From NCBI RefSeq assembly GCF_023278565.1, contig NC_064676.1, positions 5,642,001 through 5,706,000 of the forward strand: a stretch of DNA of 64,000 nt. The letters run 5' to 3'. A program made the translations under genes and the position numbers. The stretch is from Colletotrichum lupini. Taxonomy: Eukaryota > Ascomycota > Sordariomycetes > Glomerellales > Glomerellaceae. Below are positions 25,084 to 36,913 of the stretch, one piece after another. The notes under the pieces were generated by a model that saw only the letters and a list, made by a program, of their open reading frames with translations, was not told where the DNA came from and made no database searches. Numbering within the stretch: the first letter of the stretch is position 1; every line of letters begins with the position of its first letter.

Positions 25084-25524
25084 ATGCACGCCCGCAACGT
25101 TCTCATTCTTGCCCTTGGCGCCGTCGCCTCCGCCCAGAAGTTCGTGGACTTCCCCACCAGCTTGACCTGCAAGACTGGCGCTGGCGGCAAAGAAACTGCC
25201 ACCATTTCAAAGATCGAAGCCCAGGATGCCGTGAAGGGCCCCAACGGAACTAAACAGGACGACTCTGCCGCCAATGTTGCTTCTGGCAAGTGCGTCAGCC
25301 TCTCTGGCATACCCTTCTACGGAGTAAGTAACAGCATGGGATATCTTCCGCATATTTACCTCTGGAACTTTCATGTGCTAATCAGACTCTTCTCACAGGG
25401 CGGCGTTTCTGGCAAGGGAAGCATCTACTTCGCTTACGATAAGGCGAAGGATACATACTACTTCTGCTCGGCGCAAGGAGCTGTTGACGAGTCGGGATGG
25501 CCCTCTTCTTGCACGGAGAACTGA
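25084..25524 (+). CDS. Small secreted four-cysteine protein, effector-like
   Basis: Two exons, 25084..25323 and 25399..25524, encode 121 residues. The 75 bp intron (GTAAGT...CACAG) is a multiple of three and has no stop, so the unspliced frame is also open (146 residues). MHARNVLILALGAVASA is a signal peptide with likely cleavage before QKF. The mature protein has four cysteines (29, 70, 103 and 118), consistent with two disulphides, and is rich in Gly, Ser, Thr and Lys. The spacing, with SIYFAYDKAKDTYYFC near the end and a last Cys close to the C-terminus, is loosely reminiscent of small RNase-T1-fold secreted proteins, but I see no catalytic residues and do not claim this. It lies in the gene-sparse segment leading into the AT-rich block, as effector candidates often do. 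Confidence 0.75.
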   Translation: MHARNVLILALGAVASAQKFVDFPTSLTCKTGAGGKETATISKIEAQDAVKGPNGTKQDDSAANVASGKCVSLSGIPFYGVSNSMGYLPHIYLWNFHVLIRLFSQGGVSGKGSIYFAYDKAKDTYYFCSAQGAVDESGWPSSCTEN

Positions 25525-26156
25525 GCGTGCAAGTTCAAAAATAGAACAACAAGCGAGCATTTGTCATTTCACATCTATTGAGGCCAATTCTGCCTGTATT
25601 CTGAGTGTGAAATGATAGTTACTTTGAAGTACCTTATGAGCACGTTTTTTACTGATGCAAACTTTGCCTGGAATGCAAAGAACTATGTTGCTTAACGACT
25701 CGGAGTGAGCGGTGCAATTTGGGAGAACGAACAATCTTCGTCAATAAAATGCGAGTGAAACTCATAGCCAGACCGGCCAACTTCAATGGCGCTAGGTGGG
25801 GTCAATTGACGTCGCCTCGAATCAGCGCCGGCCTCCGATGAGGTCCGAATTTTAAGAGGCCCGAGACGGCGACGATTCGCGAGCGGGCCGTTGGTAATCG
25901 AGCTTCTCACTTATCAATCAGGGATTGAATGACTAAGGAGCGAAGCTTAGACGATGGAAGTTTCTCTCACATCGCACCGTTCCTGAGGACGAGTACAAAA
26001 AGAGGTGTTTCCTCCTTGACTGATTTGTCTTCTGAAGTTTTGTTGCCGATTAGCGACAGACAAGAACCCAACAAACGCCTCTGGCCTGCATCTCAACTTA
26101 CACCGAAGTTCTACGACAACTTTTTATTCAAACCTACCAAGACAATTCAGAACAAC
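25525..26156. other. Intergenic, leader of the NmrA-like gene
   Basis: No separate gene. The frame of the downstream NmrA-like gene is open from 25929, but the extra residues upstream of 26157 show no family similarity and are taken as 5' leader. Confidence 0.5.
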
Positions 26157-27077
26157 ATGTCACGCGCGATTCTCATCACTGGCGCCACAGGCAAACAAGG
26201 CGGTGCCGTTATCAGTGCTCTTCTAGCCAGACAGCCATCGGACTTTCTGCTTCTTGCAGTAACGAGAAATGCGCAGTCGACATCTGCCAAACGACTTGCA
26301 GCAAAGTCCTCGAACATCAAACTCGTTGAGGGAGACCTTGATGCAACCCCGGCGTTATTTGCTTCCGCAAAGGCCGTTGCCGGAACCGTTCCTCTATGGG
26401 GCGTGTATTCTGTTCAGGCAATGGGCGACCAGAAGTCAGATAGTGAGACAAAGCAAGGCAAGGCGTTGGTGGATGAATCCATTAAGGCAGGGGTGCGGCA
26501 CTTTGTCTACAGCAGCGTCGAGCGAGGCGGTGACGAACGGTCTTGGAGCAACCCTACGCCGGTACCACATTTCATCACGAAGCATCAAATTGAACACCAC
26601 CTCCGCGACAGCGCCGTCAATAGCAAGACCGACATGGGCTGGACGATCCTGCGTCCTGTCATCTTCATGGACAACCTCATGCCAGGTTTTTTCGGCAAGG
26701 TGTTCTTCACCATGCTCCGCGACACCATGAAGGAGAAGCCTTTGCAGTGGATCGCGACCAAGGACATTGGCTTCTTCGCGGCTGAGGCATTCCATGACCC
26801 GGCTACCTGGAACAAGAAGGCGGTCGGTCTGGCTGGTGACGAGCTTACCTTCTCGCAAATGAACCAGACTTTCGAGAAGGCGACTGGCGCACCCGTCGGG
26901 ACCACGTTTGGATTGCTCGGCAAAGCTTTGAAGCATGGAGTCTCTGAGATTGGTATCATGGTCAACTGGTTCAAGGATGAAGGCTACAAGGCGAATTTGT
27001 CACAGGTCAAGAAAGTCCATCCAGATATTCTGACTATGGGAGCTTGGTTGAAGGAGAGTGCCTTTGTAAAGAAGTGA
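26157..27077 (+). CDS. NmrA-like NAD(P)-binding Rossmann-fold protein
   Basis: A single exon of 306 residues when started at 26157 (MSRAILITGATGKQGG). This start places the dinucleotide motif GATGKQGG at residues 9-16, exactly where NmrA-family proteins have it. A 76-residue in-frame upstream extension exists but is probably untranslated. Other family-like segments include LVEGDLDAT, GVYSVQAMG, GVRHFVYSSVERGG and WTILRPVIFMDN. The family covers redox-sensing regulators such as NmrA, which bind NAD(P) without turnover, and true reductases of the isoflavone-reductase type; the sequence alone cannot separate these. It is probably cytosolic. No cluster partner is adjacent; the nearest genes encode small secreted proteins. 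Confidence 0.88.
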   Translation: MSRAILITGATGKQGGAVISALLARQPSDFLLLAVTRNAQSTSAKRLAAKSSNIKLVEGDLDATPALFASAKAVAGTVPLWGVYSVQAMGDQKSDSETKQGKALVDESIKAGVRHFVYSSVERGGDERSWSNPTPVPHFITKHQIEHHLRDSAVNSKTDMGWTILRPVIFMDNLMPGFFGKVFFTMLRDTMKEKPLQWIATKDIGFFAAEAFHDPATWNKKAVGLAGDELTFSQMNQTFEKATGAPVGTTFGLLGKALKHGVSEIGIMVNWFKDEGYKANLSQVKKVHPDILTMGAWLKESAFVKK

Positions 27078-28382
27078 AAAAATCCAGGCTAAGGATTCAG
27101 GAGGGGATTCTCTTGCATGACTACTATAGTAAGAACACTTAGACTAGGTAATGGTAGGATTAATGTAGAAGCAAGATACTCTTCTTTGAACCCAGCGGCC
27201 AATCAGTAGTTGCACGTGATATATCATATCGTTAAGTGCTTTGCAGAGAGTTGCGAAGCCCGAATGCAACATAAAAGACCACTCATTGCATCAACGGCTG
27301 AAGTTGAACACCCACAGAACCACCTGGTCCAGTGACGTCACCTGCACACATCAGGCAACTCAATCGACTCCAGGACGATCTGCCGGTGAGATGGGCCGAT
27401 TGCAGCTAATGAGAGCTTGCTAGCCCCTGCCTCAACCTTGCATACAAAAGTCCGACCCGCGCGGGAATACAACTCTGGGGTCTTCAATCATACCTCGCCA
27501 TCTTTATGGTGTATTCCATGAGTTGGCCAGCGGAAAGAATTACTGATCTCAAAGCGCGGGCAGCAACTCCACGCACAATCCTAACAAGTTGCGACACCCA
27601 GCGAATTGCTGCCGATCTTAAGATTTTTAAGAGAACTCTATGCTTCTCCAATGCTCGGTAACACTGTTTGGAAAAAATGAGGCTGTTCCCCTATAGTTGG
27701 TTCTCTGGTTCTTCGAAAGTGCATTGCAACATCGCGCCCGCACCGGACTAGCCGTAGAAGGCATCCTGCATTTTTCAGTACAACCTTATAACTTAACCTT
27801 CCAACTCCGGACTTACCGACAAACAACAAAACCGGTTTATAGAAGGAGTTATGCTGATCAACGGGTTGGTTGACAGTTCTTACAAATAAACTTCAGGGGG
27901 TTCTCGGGGCACGCTTCTGAATCGAGTCATGTGGTCTGACTGAAATATGGATAGTTGGGCGGTTCATTGCGGGGATAATGTCGCATGTATACAACTCTAC
28001 AGTAATTGTACAGTACTTCGGGAGACTTAAGCCGACTGCCCTCAATAAGACAACTCTATTTCTGAGGACCGATCGTCATCGGCCAGGGGCTCTCGTGCGA
28101 TTGGCCTGCAATAGTGGCGCATAGTGGTTAACGAAAGCGAAAGCAGAATATCGGACATCGTAAGATCATGGGTGTCTACTGCTAGATGCTACCTTCTAGA
28201 CTCGATGAGAATGCAACATGGTAAGTAAGATATAAGCCGCCTAGTTCCTCCCTGGCCTTCGATGCATCAGTTCCTGGTAGTTCATCCCATCTTGACTCTC
28301 CAGCCCACCAGCGCAGCATTGTCAGCTTAACTTCGTTCACACATTCTTTCTCGGTCAACAAATCTCAACAATCGCTACCAAA
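27078..28382. other. Intergenic
   Basis: No gene supported. The final 100 bp before 28383 is a CT/CA-rich leader (TCAACAATCGCTACCAAA before the ATG) typical of a highly expressed secreted-protein gene. Confidence 0.5.
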
Positions 28383-28663
28383 ATGAAGTTCGCTGCTGTC
28401 TTCCTCCCTCTCATCCCCGCCGCTTTGGCCGGAGAGTGCATTCGCGACGGCGGCTGTCCCGGTTGTGGTCAGGTTGCCAGCGTCAGCTACGTCCAAGACG
28501 GAAGCACCTCCACCGCTACGGCTGCCTCCTACGGCTCCGTCACCTTCTCCGACACCACTATTACTGTCAAGAACACGTCCAAGAAATGGCTGTTGTTCTG
28601 CAACTACGGCTCGGCCTGCTTCCCCGTTAAGGCCGGCGATACTTATACCTCCACCCGGCAGTC
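28383..28663 (+). pseudogene. Small secreted cysteine-containing protein, 5' part, split by a retrotransposon
   Basis: MKFAAVFLPLIPAALA is a signal peptide, followed by a mature chain with Cys19, 25, 28, 73 and 79 and many Ser/Thr. The frame runs 93 codons plus two bases into a 5 bp target site (CAGTC, 28659-28663) and then meets the LTR. In the present sequence translation continues into the LTR and stops at 28724, giving a 113-residue chimeric product with about 19 LTR-encoded residues including an extra cysteine. The original 3' end is recognisable on the far side of the element at 37128-37170. Removing the element and one target-site copy restores an uninterrupted 107-residue frame, with lengths 281 + 43 nt = 108 codons. 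All five native cysteines are upstream of the break, so the chimera might still fold. The function is unknown; it is effector-like by size and secretion signal. Confidence 0.8.
28659..28663. repeat. Target-site duplication, left copy (CAGTC)
   Basis: Five bases directly before the LTR. The right copy is TAGTC at 37123-37127; the single difference is CpA to TpA, the preferred RIP change. Confidence 0.75.
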
Positions 28664-28872
28664 TGTTAATAGGTGTGTGACACAGGGAAGAAGCTCACAG
28701 AGGCTAACTACTATTAGGGTCTAAAAGATAAATTACTAAAATCTACCCTTCCCTCGAGGTATACTATTAGTACTCTATATATACCTAAACTACTCTTTTA
28801 TTACTTAATCCTCTTTTTTATACTCCCTAAGCTATTTTTTAATTAATAAGGCCTAATTAATAAAGCTTAATA
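28664..28872 (-). repeat. Left LTR (element 3' LTR), 209 bp
   Basis: It begins TGTTAATAGG and ends TAATA. It aligns without gaps to 36914-37122, differing almost only by C/T and G/A. The outer (left) end is well preserved (TGTGTGACACAGGGAAGAAG), while the inner end is converted to A/T. Confidence 0.92.
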
Positions 28873-28877
28873 AAGTA

Positions 28878-28888
28878 CTCCCTCCCCT
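28878..28888 (-). other. Polypurine tract of the retrotransposon
   Basis: The plus-strand pyrimidine run CTCCCTCCCCT reads as a purine run on the minus strand, immediately upstream of the element's 3' LTR, where plus-strand DNA synthesis of an LTR element would be primed. Confidence 0.7.
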
Positions 28889-30131
28889 AGGCTTTATTTT
28901 AAAGCTTATTTATAGTTTATATATATTATATTAATCCTTTATTTAAAAAGTTTTTAAATATATAATATAAGAGTAAGTATAAGTAGCGCTCGTTAGCCTA
29001 AGTATAGGCCCCTTATTTTAAATAATAAATTTAATTAGTTTTATAATTCTATCCCTAGGTTATTCTTATTTATAAGCCGTCTTTATAATTATTAATACCT
29101 AAGTAGTCGTTATTTTATTTTTATTTATTAATATTAACCCCTTTTTAAGTTATTACGATTTTGAATTCTTTTTTTTTTATTTATAATTATCTTTTTTATA
29201 TATAGTTTTTTATTTTTATTAATATTTACGCTACTCCCTCGTTATATAAATATTACGGCTAACGAATATTTCTTAAATCCCTATTCTTATATACTTTTTA
29301 TATTTAAATAAGTCTTTTATAAAGTCGTTCTATATTTATTATTAACTCGTTTTAATATAAATATAGCTCTTAATTATAAAATTATTATTATTAATAATAG
29401 AACGGTTATTAATATTATAAGTATACTTAGTAATAATAATAATAATAGTCTACTTAAGAAGTTTAATATCCCTTTTATTTACCCTAACCTCGTATATATA
29501 TTATTATTTATATATTATTTATATTAACTATTATAAACTCTTATCAAAAAAAAAAAGTAAATACTAAAAAGATTAGGGTTAGCTAAGTATACCCGCTCCT
29601 CTACTTTACTTATATTATATATAAAATACTTAATTTAAAAGCTAAGTATTATAATTAACTAAATTAATAATTTATAACCCCTAATTCGCTCTTTTATTTA
29701 ATACTTCTTTAAAATCTAATATACGTTATATTAAATATACTATATAGAACTATTTTTATAAAAATATAATAAGTACTTAGTATTATTATTACTTTATTAC
29801 TTCTTTTACGTATTATATTAATAATATTTTAAGTCCCTAAGTTTATAAAATCTATAGTCTAAACTTTATAAAATACTATTCTCGTTTTAAATAATAACGT
29901 TTATAATTTAAAGGTTTATTACTCTATTATTACTCTATTATTATTACTACTTAGGTTATTAATATTACTTTATAGCTCTAATAAACTTATTAAATTACTA
30001 TTAATAATACGTAAAAAGTACTTAAGCGCGCTAATAAAAAGGCTTACTTAACCCCTATTATTAATAATAATAATAATAAAATAGTTATAAGCTCTTTTTA
30101 TATTACGTTTTTATCTTATAATAATACTATG

Positions 30132-31238
30132 TAGTGGTTTTTTTTCCGGCTTTATAAGCACAAAAGATCGACCTTAACGGGATTACGCTTTTAAGGGAAA
30201 TTATACGATATAGTATACTTTTTAATTATATAATACGCGCAATATATCCTAAGTATGCGCTTAACGTAATATAGTAATTTCGATACGAAAACTGCTATTT
30301 AATTCGGGATGGGCAAGCTGCCCTGCTGCTTATTAACGATAGGCTAAGTAATATACTCACGCGGCGGCGCCGGCTAAAAAGGTCGATAGTAGAGGTCGGC
30401 CGTAATAGTTAGCCGTAATAGTCGGCCGCTATAGTTAGCTATAATAGTTAGAGGCGGCCCTTAACCGCAGAGGTTCTAAACTTTAATAGCGACGTAGAGG
30501 TTTTTAGAGAAAAGGCTAAATGGGCTAATATTTACTACTCTTTAGAGCTCGTAAAGATTCTTTCTATCCTCATCGCTTCTAACATCGCCCAAAGCTGCTC
30601 TCTATTTAAACTAAACAAATCTACTAAATAAATCTACTAAATAAACCTATTAATACATAAACTACTACTCTACTCCTAGCATATAGTTAGTAATTAGTGG
30701 GCTAAAGATGCCCGTCGATAAGTCTGCCCCTCTCGGGCTGGGCGCCCTCTTCGGCTAGCTCGACGCTATAGCTATCGTAGCTAACGTAGGTACGCCTAAG
30801 AAGTAGCGAAGTACCTTCTAGTAGTATAGAATTCGGCTAAGTAATATTATAAGTGCTATAAATAGCCGGGCTAATACGGATATTAAGATCCGGTATATTA
30901 ACGCTAGCTTAGCTATAATAGCTACGATAAACGGGCTAGAGGTATATAGGGTTAGGGCGATAAGCTAGTACTTTAAACGGCTCTTATAGGACCCCCCGGG
31001 TAACGATAATACTTATATAAAAGAATAGATTATATTAGACCTAGTTACTTACGCAGGCTAGTACTAGGAGGTCCTGTGCGCGTTAGAGTAAGTAAAGCTC
31101 GCCCTATAAGCGGGTAGCGGAAGGTTAGGAGTTTTAATTAGTAGTTAGGTATAGAGCGTAATATACTTAGTTTTCCTTAATACGTAATATATAGTATAGC
31201 CCCGGCGGATTGCTCCGTCGGGGGGTATAATAACACTA
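30132..31238. mobile_element. Nested GC-richer insertion inside the retrotransposon, unclassified
   Basis: Base composition changes abruptly from almost pure A/T to segments with CGCGGCGGCGCCGGC, GGGCTGGGCGCCC and CCCCCCGGG, and returns to A/T at about 31240. TAGTGGTTTTTTTTCCGG at the left edge and the reverse complement of the right edge (TAGTGTTATTATACCCCCC) form imperfect terminal inverted repeats. TAGTG ends fit a hAT-type (YARNG) element, while TA next to GTG would also fit a TA-target element; no clear 8 bp duplication is seen. CpA is again scarce and TpA abundant, so it was also RIP-mutated, but less. No ORF survives. Boundaries are approximate to a few bases. Confidence 0.5.
31200..31222. 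repeat. GC-rich hairpin near the right end of the nested insert
   Basis: CCCCGGCGGA, a four-base loop TTGC, then TCCGTCGGGG form a stem with nine of ten pairs, 16 bp from the proposed terminus. Subterminal hairpins occur in several DNA transposon classes. Confidence 0.7.
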
Positions 31239-34200
31239 TAATTATATTATTTCGTACTATTTATAATAAAATATACTACTTAAATAATATTTTAATTAAT
31301 ATATAGTCGCCCCGCTTACGCTCCGTATTCGTAATTAATTATTTATAAATTCGTTAATAATAAAGAGATTATTTCTTTTATAATAACCCCTAAAATAATA
31401 ACTAAAGTAGCCCTTTTATATATAAGAGTAGTTCTTTTATAAATAAAAGTAGTCCTCTTATATATTATAAAAATTAAAAAACGGTTCGTAATTAATACGT
31501 TTATATTACTTAGTTATAATTATATAACCCCCTTTTTCTTTTATTAATAATTAGTTTATTATGTTATTAAGCTTATTAAGAGTTAGAGCGCGCTACTTAA
31601 TTAAAACTCGTTTTTATATATATTAATTAATATTATATTTTTAATATACTTAGCTAGTTCTTATATATCTTTATTACTACTATATCCCTTTTACTAAATT
31701 AAGTATTATTACTTCCTTTTTAGCCCTCTATATTATATAATATTTTTTATTTTATAAAATAGCTCCTCGTTTATATTTTTAATAAATAAGGGCTTTTAAG
31801 GGGCTTTTTTATAATATTAATACGGCTTAAGTAGAGATATATAAAATATATTATATATTTTATATTACGTTAATATATTTAGTTAATAAGCAACCCCTAC
31901 TATTCTAATTATTAATTTAATTTTAAATAAGCTTAGATAGTCATTAACTAATTTCTAATTAAAACGCTACTTCTTAATATTCTTTTTTAATAATAGTACC
32001 TAGTTACTTACTTTATATAATATATTTATCTTAGCTTTATTAGCTTATTATTTATATATTTTATATATTTTTTATATAAGAGGTTATAAAGCTTTTTAAT
32101 TAGCTTATAATTAAGTTATACGCTCCTTAATTAAGATATTTTATATACTATCTCGAGCCCTTATTAAAATTAATATAAAATACGTAAATAAGAACTTAAA
32201 TAGGGCCTTAATAAGCGCTTTATAAATTACTAAGTACTAAGCGTTATTATATATAAACTTAGCTAAGTAAAAACGCTATATTTAATTTAATTAATTTTAA
32301 ATATAAAAATAATAAAAGTACTACTCTAAGTATTAGTTCTATTATTCTATTTAACTATCTATTTATAAATAAAACGTAATATTAAGACGCCTCTTTATTA
32401 TTAAAAAGTAATAAAAATAAGTTTAAAACTTATTTATAAATAACGACCCCCTATTAAAAACGATTTTTTTAAGTATTCCGAACTTAGTAAAGATCTTTAT
32501 AAATAAGAAGTTTATAAATCCTTAGGTTATGAAAGTCGTCCTTATAATAATATAAATACTATATTTTATAAATTAGTTTATTATAATAAGTACTACGTCG
32601 TAGGGGTACTTCTTAATTAGTATAATTAATATAAATAAGCCTATAATAAAATCTAGTAATATCTCTTATTATAACTTAACTAGGGTAAATAGGGAGTATA
32701 ATAAGCTATATAGCTTATAATAATAAGGCTTTATTTACTAATATACTATATAAATATTAATATAACTTTTTATATCCCTATTTACTCTATTTTAATAATA
32801 ATAACGTTTTAATAATACTATTATTCGCTTTATATTATAATATTTTATTATAAATATATCTTAATATATTTTAATAACCTCCCTTTTTAGCCCCTTATAT
32901 AATAATATGTAAATATAGTTATTATAATATAATAACCCTCTTAAGTCGTATACTTAGCTTTATTATTACTTTTTCTTAACTAAGTAAAGCTATTAATTCT
33001 TTTTAATTTACTATTTATTTTTTATAAAAATATCCTTTTATTAAATAGCCCGTAGTTAACTTATTATTAATAACCCCTCCTTACTAAATATTATTTTAAA
33101 TGTTTTTATTATATTAAAGTTTTATGAAACGAGTAGCTTATAATTTATAATTTTAATAATAAGTTTAAATAGCTCTTTAAGTATTATATTATAATTTTAA
33201 TACCCTAAGCTTATAATTTTATTATACCTCTCGAAGTACTCCTCAGAGTTCCCTTAAGCTAGAGCTCTTAACTTCTTTTACTTATTTTTTTATATTATTA
33301 TTAATTCCGTTTTTAAAATACTTATTATCTTTTTTATTTAAAAGCTACTTTTATAGTTTATTTTTATATACCTTATTATTATAATTTTAAAAAGTTTTTA
33401 TATATTTTTAGCGTTATAAAAGTCTTTTTTTATTTTTAATAATAGCTCCTTTACTTTATTATTATTATTACTTTTATTATAATTAAGTCTTTATAATAAT
33501 CTATTTACTAAGTTCTTTATACTTAGCTTAAACTTAATTTTAATATTAAATACTACGAGTTCGTTTAGTTAGCGTAGTTATTTCTTATTTAGTCTCTTTT
33601 TTATATTTAAAAACTATAAATTAAAATAATTTATAAATATTATAACTTAATCTTAGTTATAAGTAAAGTAGTATTATTAGTTCTTTAATGCGTTTATAAT
33701 AACTAATAGTTTTATATTCTTTATATTATAATAGCTCTCCGTATTTATTAATTTCCTTAACTTATAAATAATTAAATACTAATTACTTTTAAATAATTAT
33801 ATAATTATTAAACTAATAGCTCGAGCTAAAGTATTTATTTATAATTATATAAATAAAATAAGGTTAAAATATCGTAATATTAATATATTAATAAATATTA
33901 TTAATAGTCTCTTAAATAACTTTATAATAAGTATTAATAGCTCTAATTATCCTAGTTTTACCTTTTTTAATAAGTCTATTAAAAGTACTATTATTTTAAT
34001 ATAATTATTAATAAATCTATAATAGAACCCTATAAATCTAAAAAACGTTTATATATTTTTAACGCTCTTTAAAAATAGCTAATTCGCTATAGCTTCGGTA
34101 TATATAAGTTCTATCTTTATACCTTTATTAAATACGATATACCCTAGGAATCTTATATATAATATATAAAACTTATATTTATTACTATTTAAATATAAGT

Positions 34201-34249
34201 TTTATTACTATAGTCTTTATAATACGCTATATATATACTCTTTATATAC

Positions 34250-34484
34250 TACGTAATTATTACTATATATTAAGATATTATTTAAGTATATAATATAAAT
34301 AGTATTAACTAGGCCGTTTAAAACGTTATTAATATATACTTAAAAAGTAGTAAGCGCGTTAATTAGCTTAAAAAGTATAATTAAGTACTTAAACTACTTA
34401 TATTTAATATAAAAAGCCGTTTTCTACTTATTACCCTTAGTTATATATATATAATAATACGCGTTCTTAAGGTCTAGTTTTATA
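34250..34484 (-). pseudogene. Reverse transcriptase remnant (gypsy type)
   Basis: Read on the minus strand, consecutive RT motifs are still legible despite RIP: KLDLKNAYYYI, then KGNK followed by a TAG at the expected Trp and KTAFY. Next comes YLIILFKLINALTTF, followed by TAA at the expected Gln (family form resembles MPFGLTNAPATFQ). Then IYLNNILIYSNN stands in place of the catalytic YLDD box. The Asp-to-Asn, His-to-Tyr, Gln-to-stop and Trp-to-stop changes are what C-to-T and G-to-A transitions produce. It is catalytically dead. Confidence 0.85.
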
Positions 34485-36913
34485 AAAATAGAAGTATTAA
34501 ATAATCTATTTAATATCTCTCTAATTAGTAATAATAACGTTCTATTTTTTTATATAATCTTATTAATTATTTTATAATTAACGCAAAGTCGTAGCTCTCC
34601 TTCTTTCTTAAGTATAAAAAAGATAAGTACTCCTACTAAGCTTATAAATAAGTATATCTAGCCCCTAACCTCTATTTTTATTAAATAATTATATAAAATC
34701 TCGAGCTTATAGTTTAATAATAAGTAAATAAGTCCTTAGGGAATAAGTGCCGTATTATTTAGTTTAATATAGTAGTTATATAATACTCTATTTAGTAGTA
34801 AAATAGCCTTTTTTAAAAAATAAGTTATTAAAATCTTAATAATATAGTTTTTAGTCCTTAGTTATGCTCGCTAGTACTATATTATTATTTATAACTAAGT
34901 TAATTATAATATATATAAGTATTACTAAAACTAAGTCGTTTAGTAGCCCCTTTTTTAAAATATCTAAGTAAATATATCGTTTATAAATTAAATATTACTA
35001 CTTTTTTTATTTTTAACTAATTAATAAGTTAATATCCTCTAGCTAGGGAAAACTAAGGATAAGTATAAGTATTATAATATTAGTTATTATAAAATAATAT
35101 AGCTATATTTCTATTACGTAGTTACTATTAGTAATTTAAAGCTATAAGTAGTAGCTTCTTAACGTCTCTATTTATTTACTTTCGATATTTACTAATTATA
35201 ATAATAAATAAATTTATAAATTAGTATTAAAACTATTAAATAGCCCGATACTAACTATATTCTCTTTTATTTTTAAATTAATAAGGGCGCTTAGCTTTTT
35301 TTATATATAATTTAAATATATATAAGTCGGGACGTTTAAGTACTACTCTTATTAATTATTAATTACTCTCTTTATTAAGATAATATTCGAGCTCGTTATT
35401 AATTTATATTACTTAGCTAGGGTAAGGTTTAATTAATAATTAGTAGCTTTATACCCCTTTTAATTATATTTATAATATATAATACTCGTGTAGTTATTAG
35501 CGAGGTACTTAGTTTTATTATAATTATAATATTATTAATATTACTCCCGTAATTATAAATAATCCTTTATAATATAATTAGTTTTTTTATAATTATAATA
35601 CGTAATATCCTTATTAAGCGAGTTATAATATATTTTTTATATATTTAACTTATTAACGCCCTAATATTTTTTTATTAGTTCGTTCGAGTTTAAATTAAAA
35701 TATTACTTAGAGAACGTTTATAAGCTCCTTATTAATAACGAGGATTATTTAATACGTCTTATTAATAATATTAGTTATAAGTAAGTCCGTAAAAGTTCTA
35801 TTTATAATATTATTATAAAATATAGTTCGGGCCGTAGTTTATTTATTAATATAAAGATCTTTTACTTTTTTATTAGGATATATTTTAATTTTATTTCGAG
35901 CTTATTAATATAACTAACGAACTTATTAACTTTTTTTTTTAACTTTACGAGGTACTATTTAATTATATACTTATTACTATTCCTTAGTTAATAAAATTAA
36001 ATAAGTTGTTTTATAAAAAGGTCTTTAGTTTTTCTTATATAACCTAATTTATTATAAACCTAGGGGTCCTTTGGTAATTAAAAATATAATATATTTAAGA
36101 GGTCTTTATATTATTATTTAAGTAGCTAACTATATATACTATTTTATTATAGTCTATTTTTATTTATTAAGCTTATAAATCGAAGTAATAATAATAATTA
36201 AAAAAGAAGTTTTATAAATCCCGTATTAATTTATTAATATATAATAAATTAAGGAAGGATAGTAGTTTAAATATAAACGTTTTATTTATAATACTTATTT
36301 AAGTTAAAAAGGAGCTAATAAATAGGAGCTTAAGTAGTACGAACTTATTATTTTATTATTACTTAAATAGCGCTTTAAATACGGCTTTATTTATTAAACT
36401 ATTTTTAGTCTAAGGGTTTACGTTTTTATTTATATTAAAATTAATATTTAAAGTTATTATAATTAAAACCGTAGCCCTTAGCGCGGGGGCTAGGCTATTT
36501 AAAGAGCTTTATAAGCGTTTTAAATTTATTTATTTTTTATATAAGCACTTTTTATATATTATAATAAAGATTTTTTTTTTTAATTATCGTTCTTATTTTT
36601 ATAGTTTTACTAACTTATTACTTATTATTTAGTTTAGGTATTAATAAATAAGGGTAAGAAGTTTACTATTTTATTTAAAATTTATTAATATTTTTAATAA
36701 TATAGTCCTTTTACGTTACTATTATATTATTTATCTTATTATATTTCGTTTTTATATTATTTATTAAAAAAGAAGTAACTTTAAGGGGTTTAATAAAAAA
36801 AAAGTTTTTTTTTATTATTATTATAATACTAACTATGCTCTTTTACTACGTCTCGTTCTTATTAATATTTTAAATTTTTAACTTAGTCCTTTTTATAAAT
36901 AAAGATTTTAAAT

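Noticed and set aside
29565..29580. Telomere-like TTAGGGTTAG
   Set aside because: Fewer than two units, inside the RIP-mutated retrotransposon; not an interstitial telomere array.
30100..31250. Helitron identity for the nested insert (because of the 3' hairpin)
   Set aside because: No 5' TC start or 3' CTRR end at the expected distance from the hairpin; inverted TAGTG/CACTA ends fit a cut-and-paste element better.
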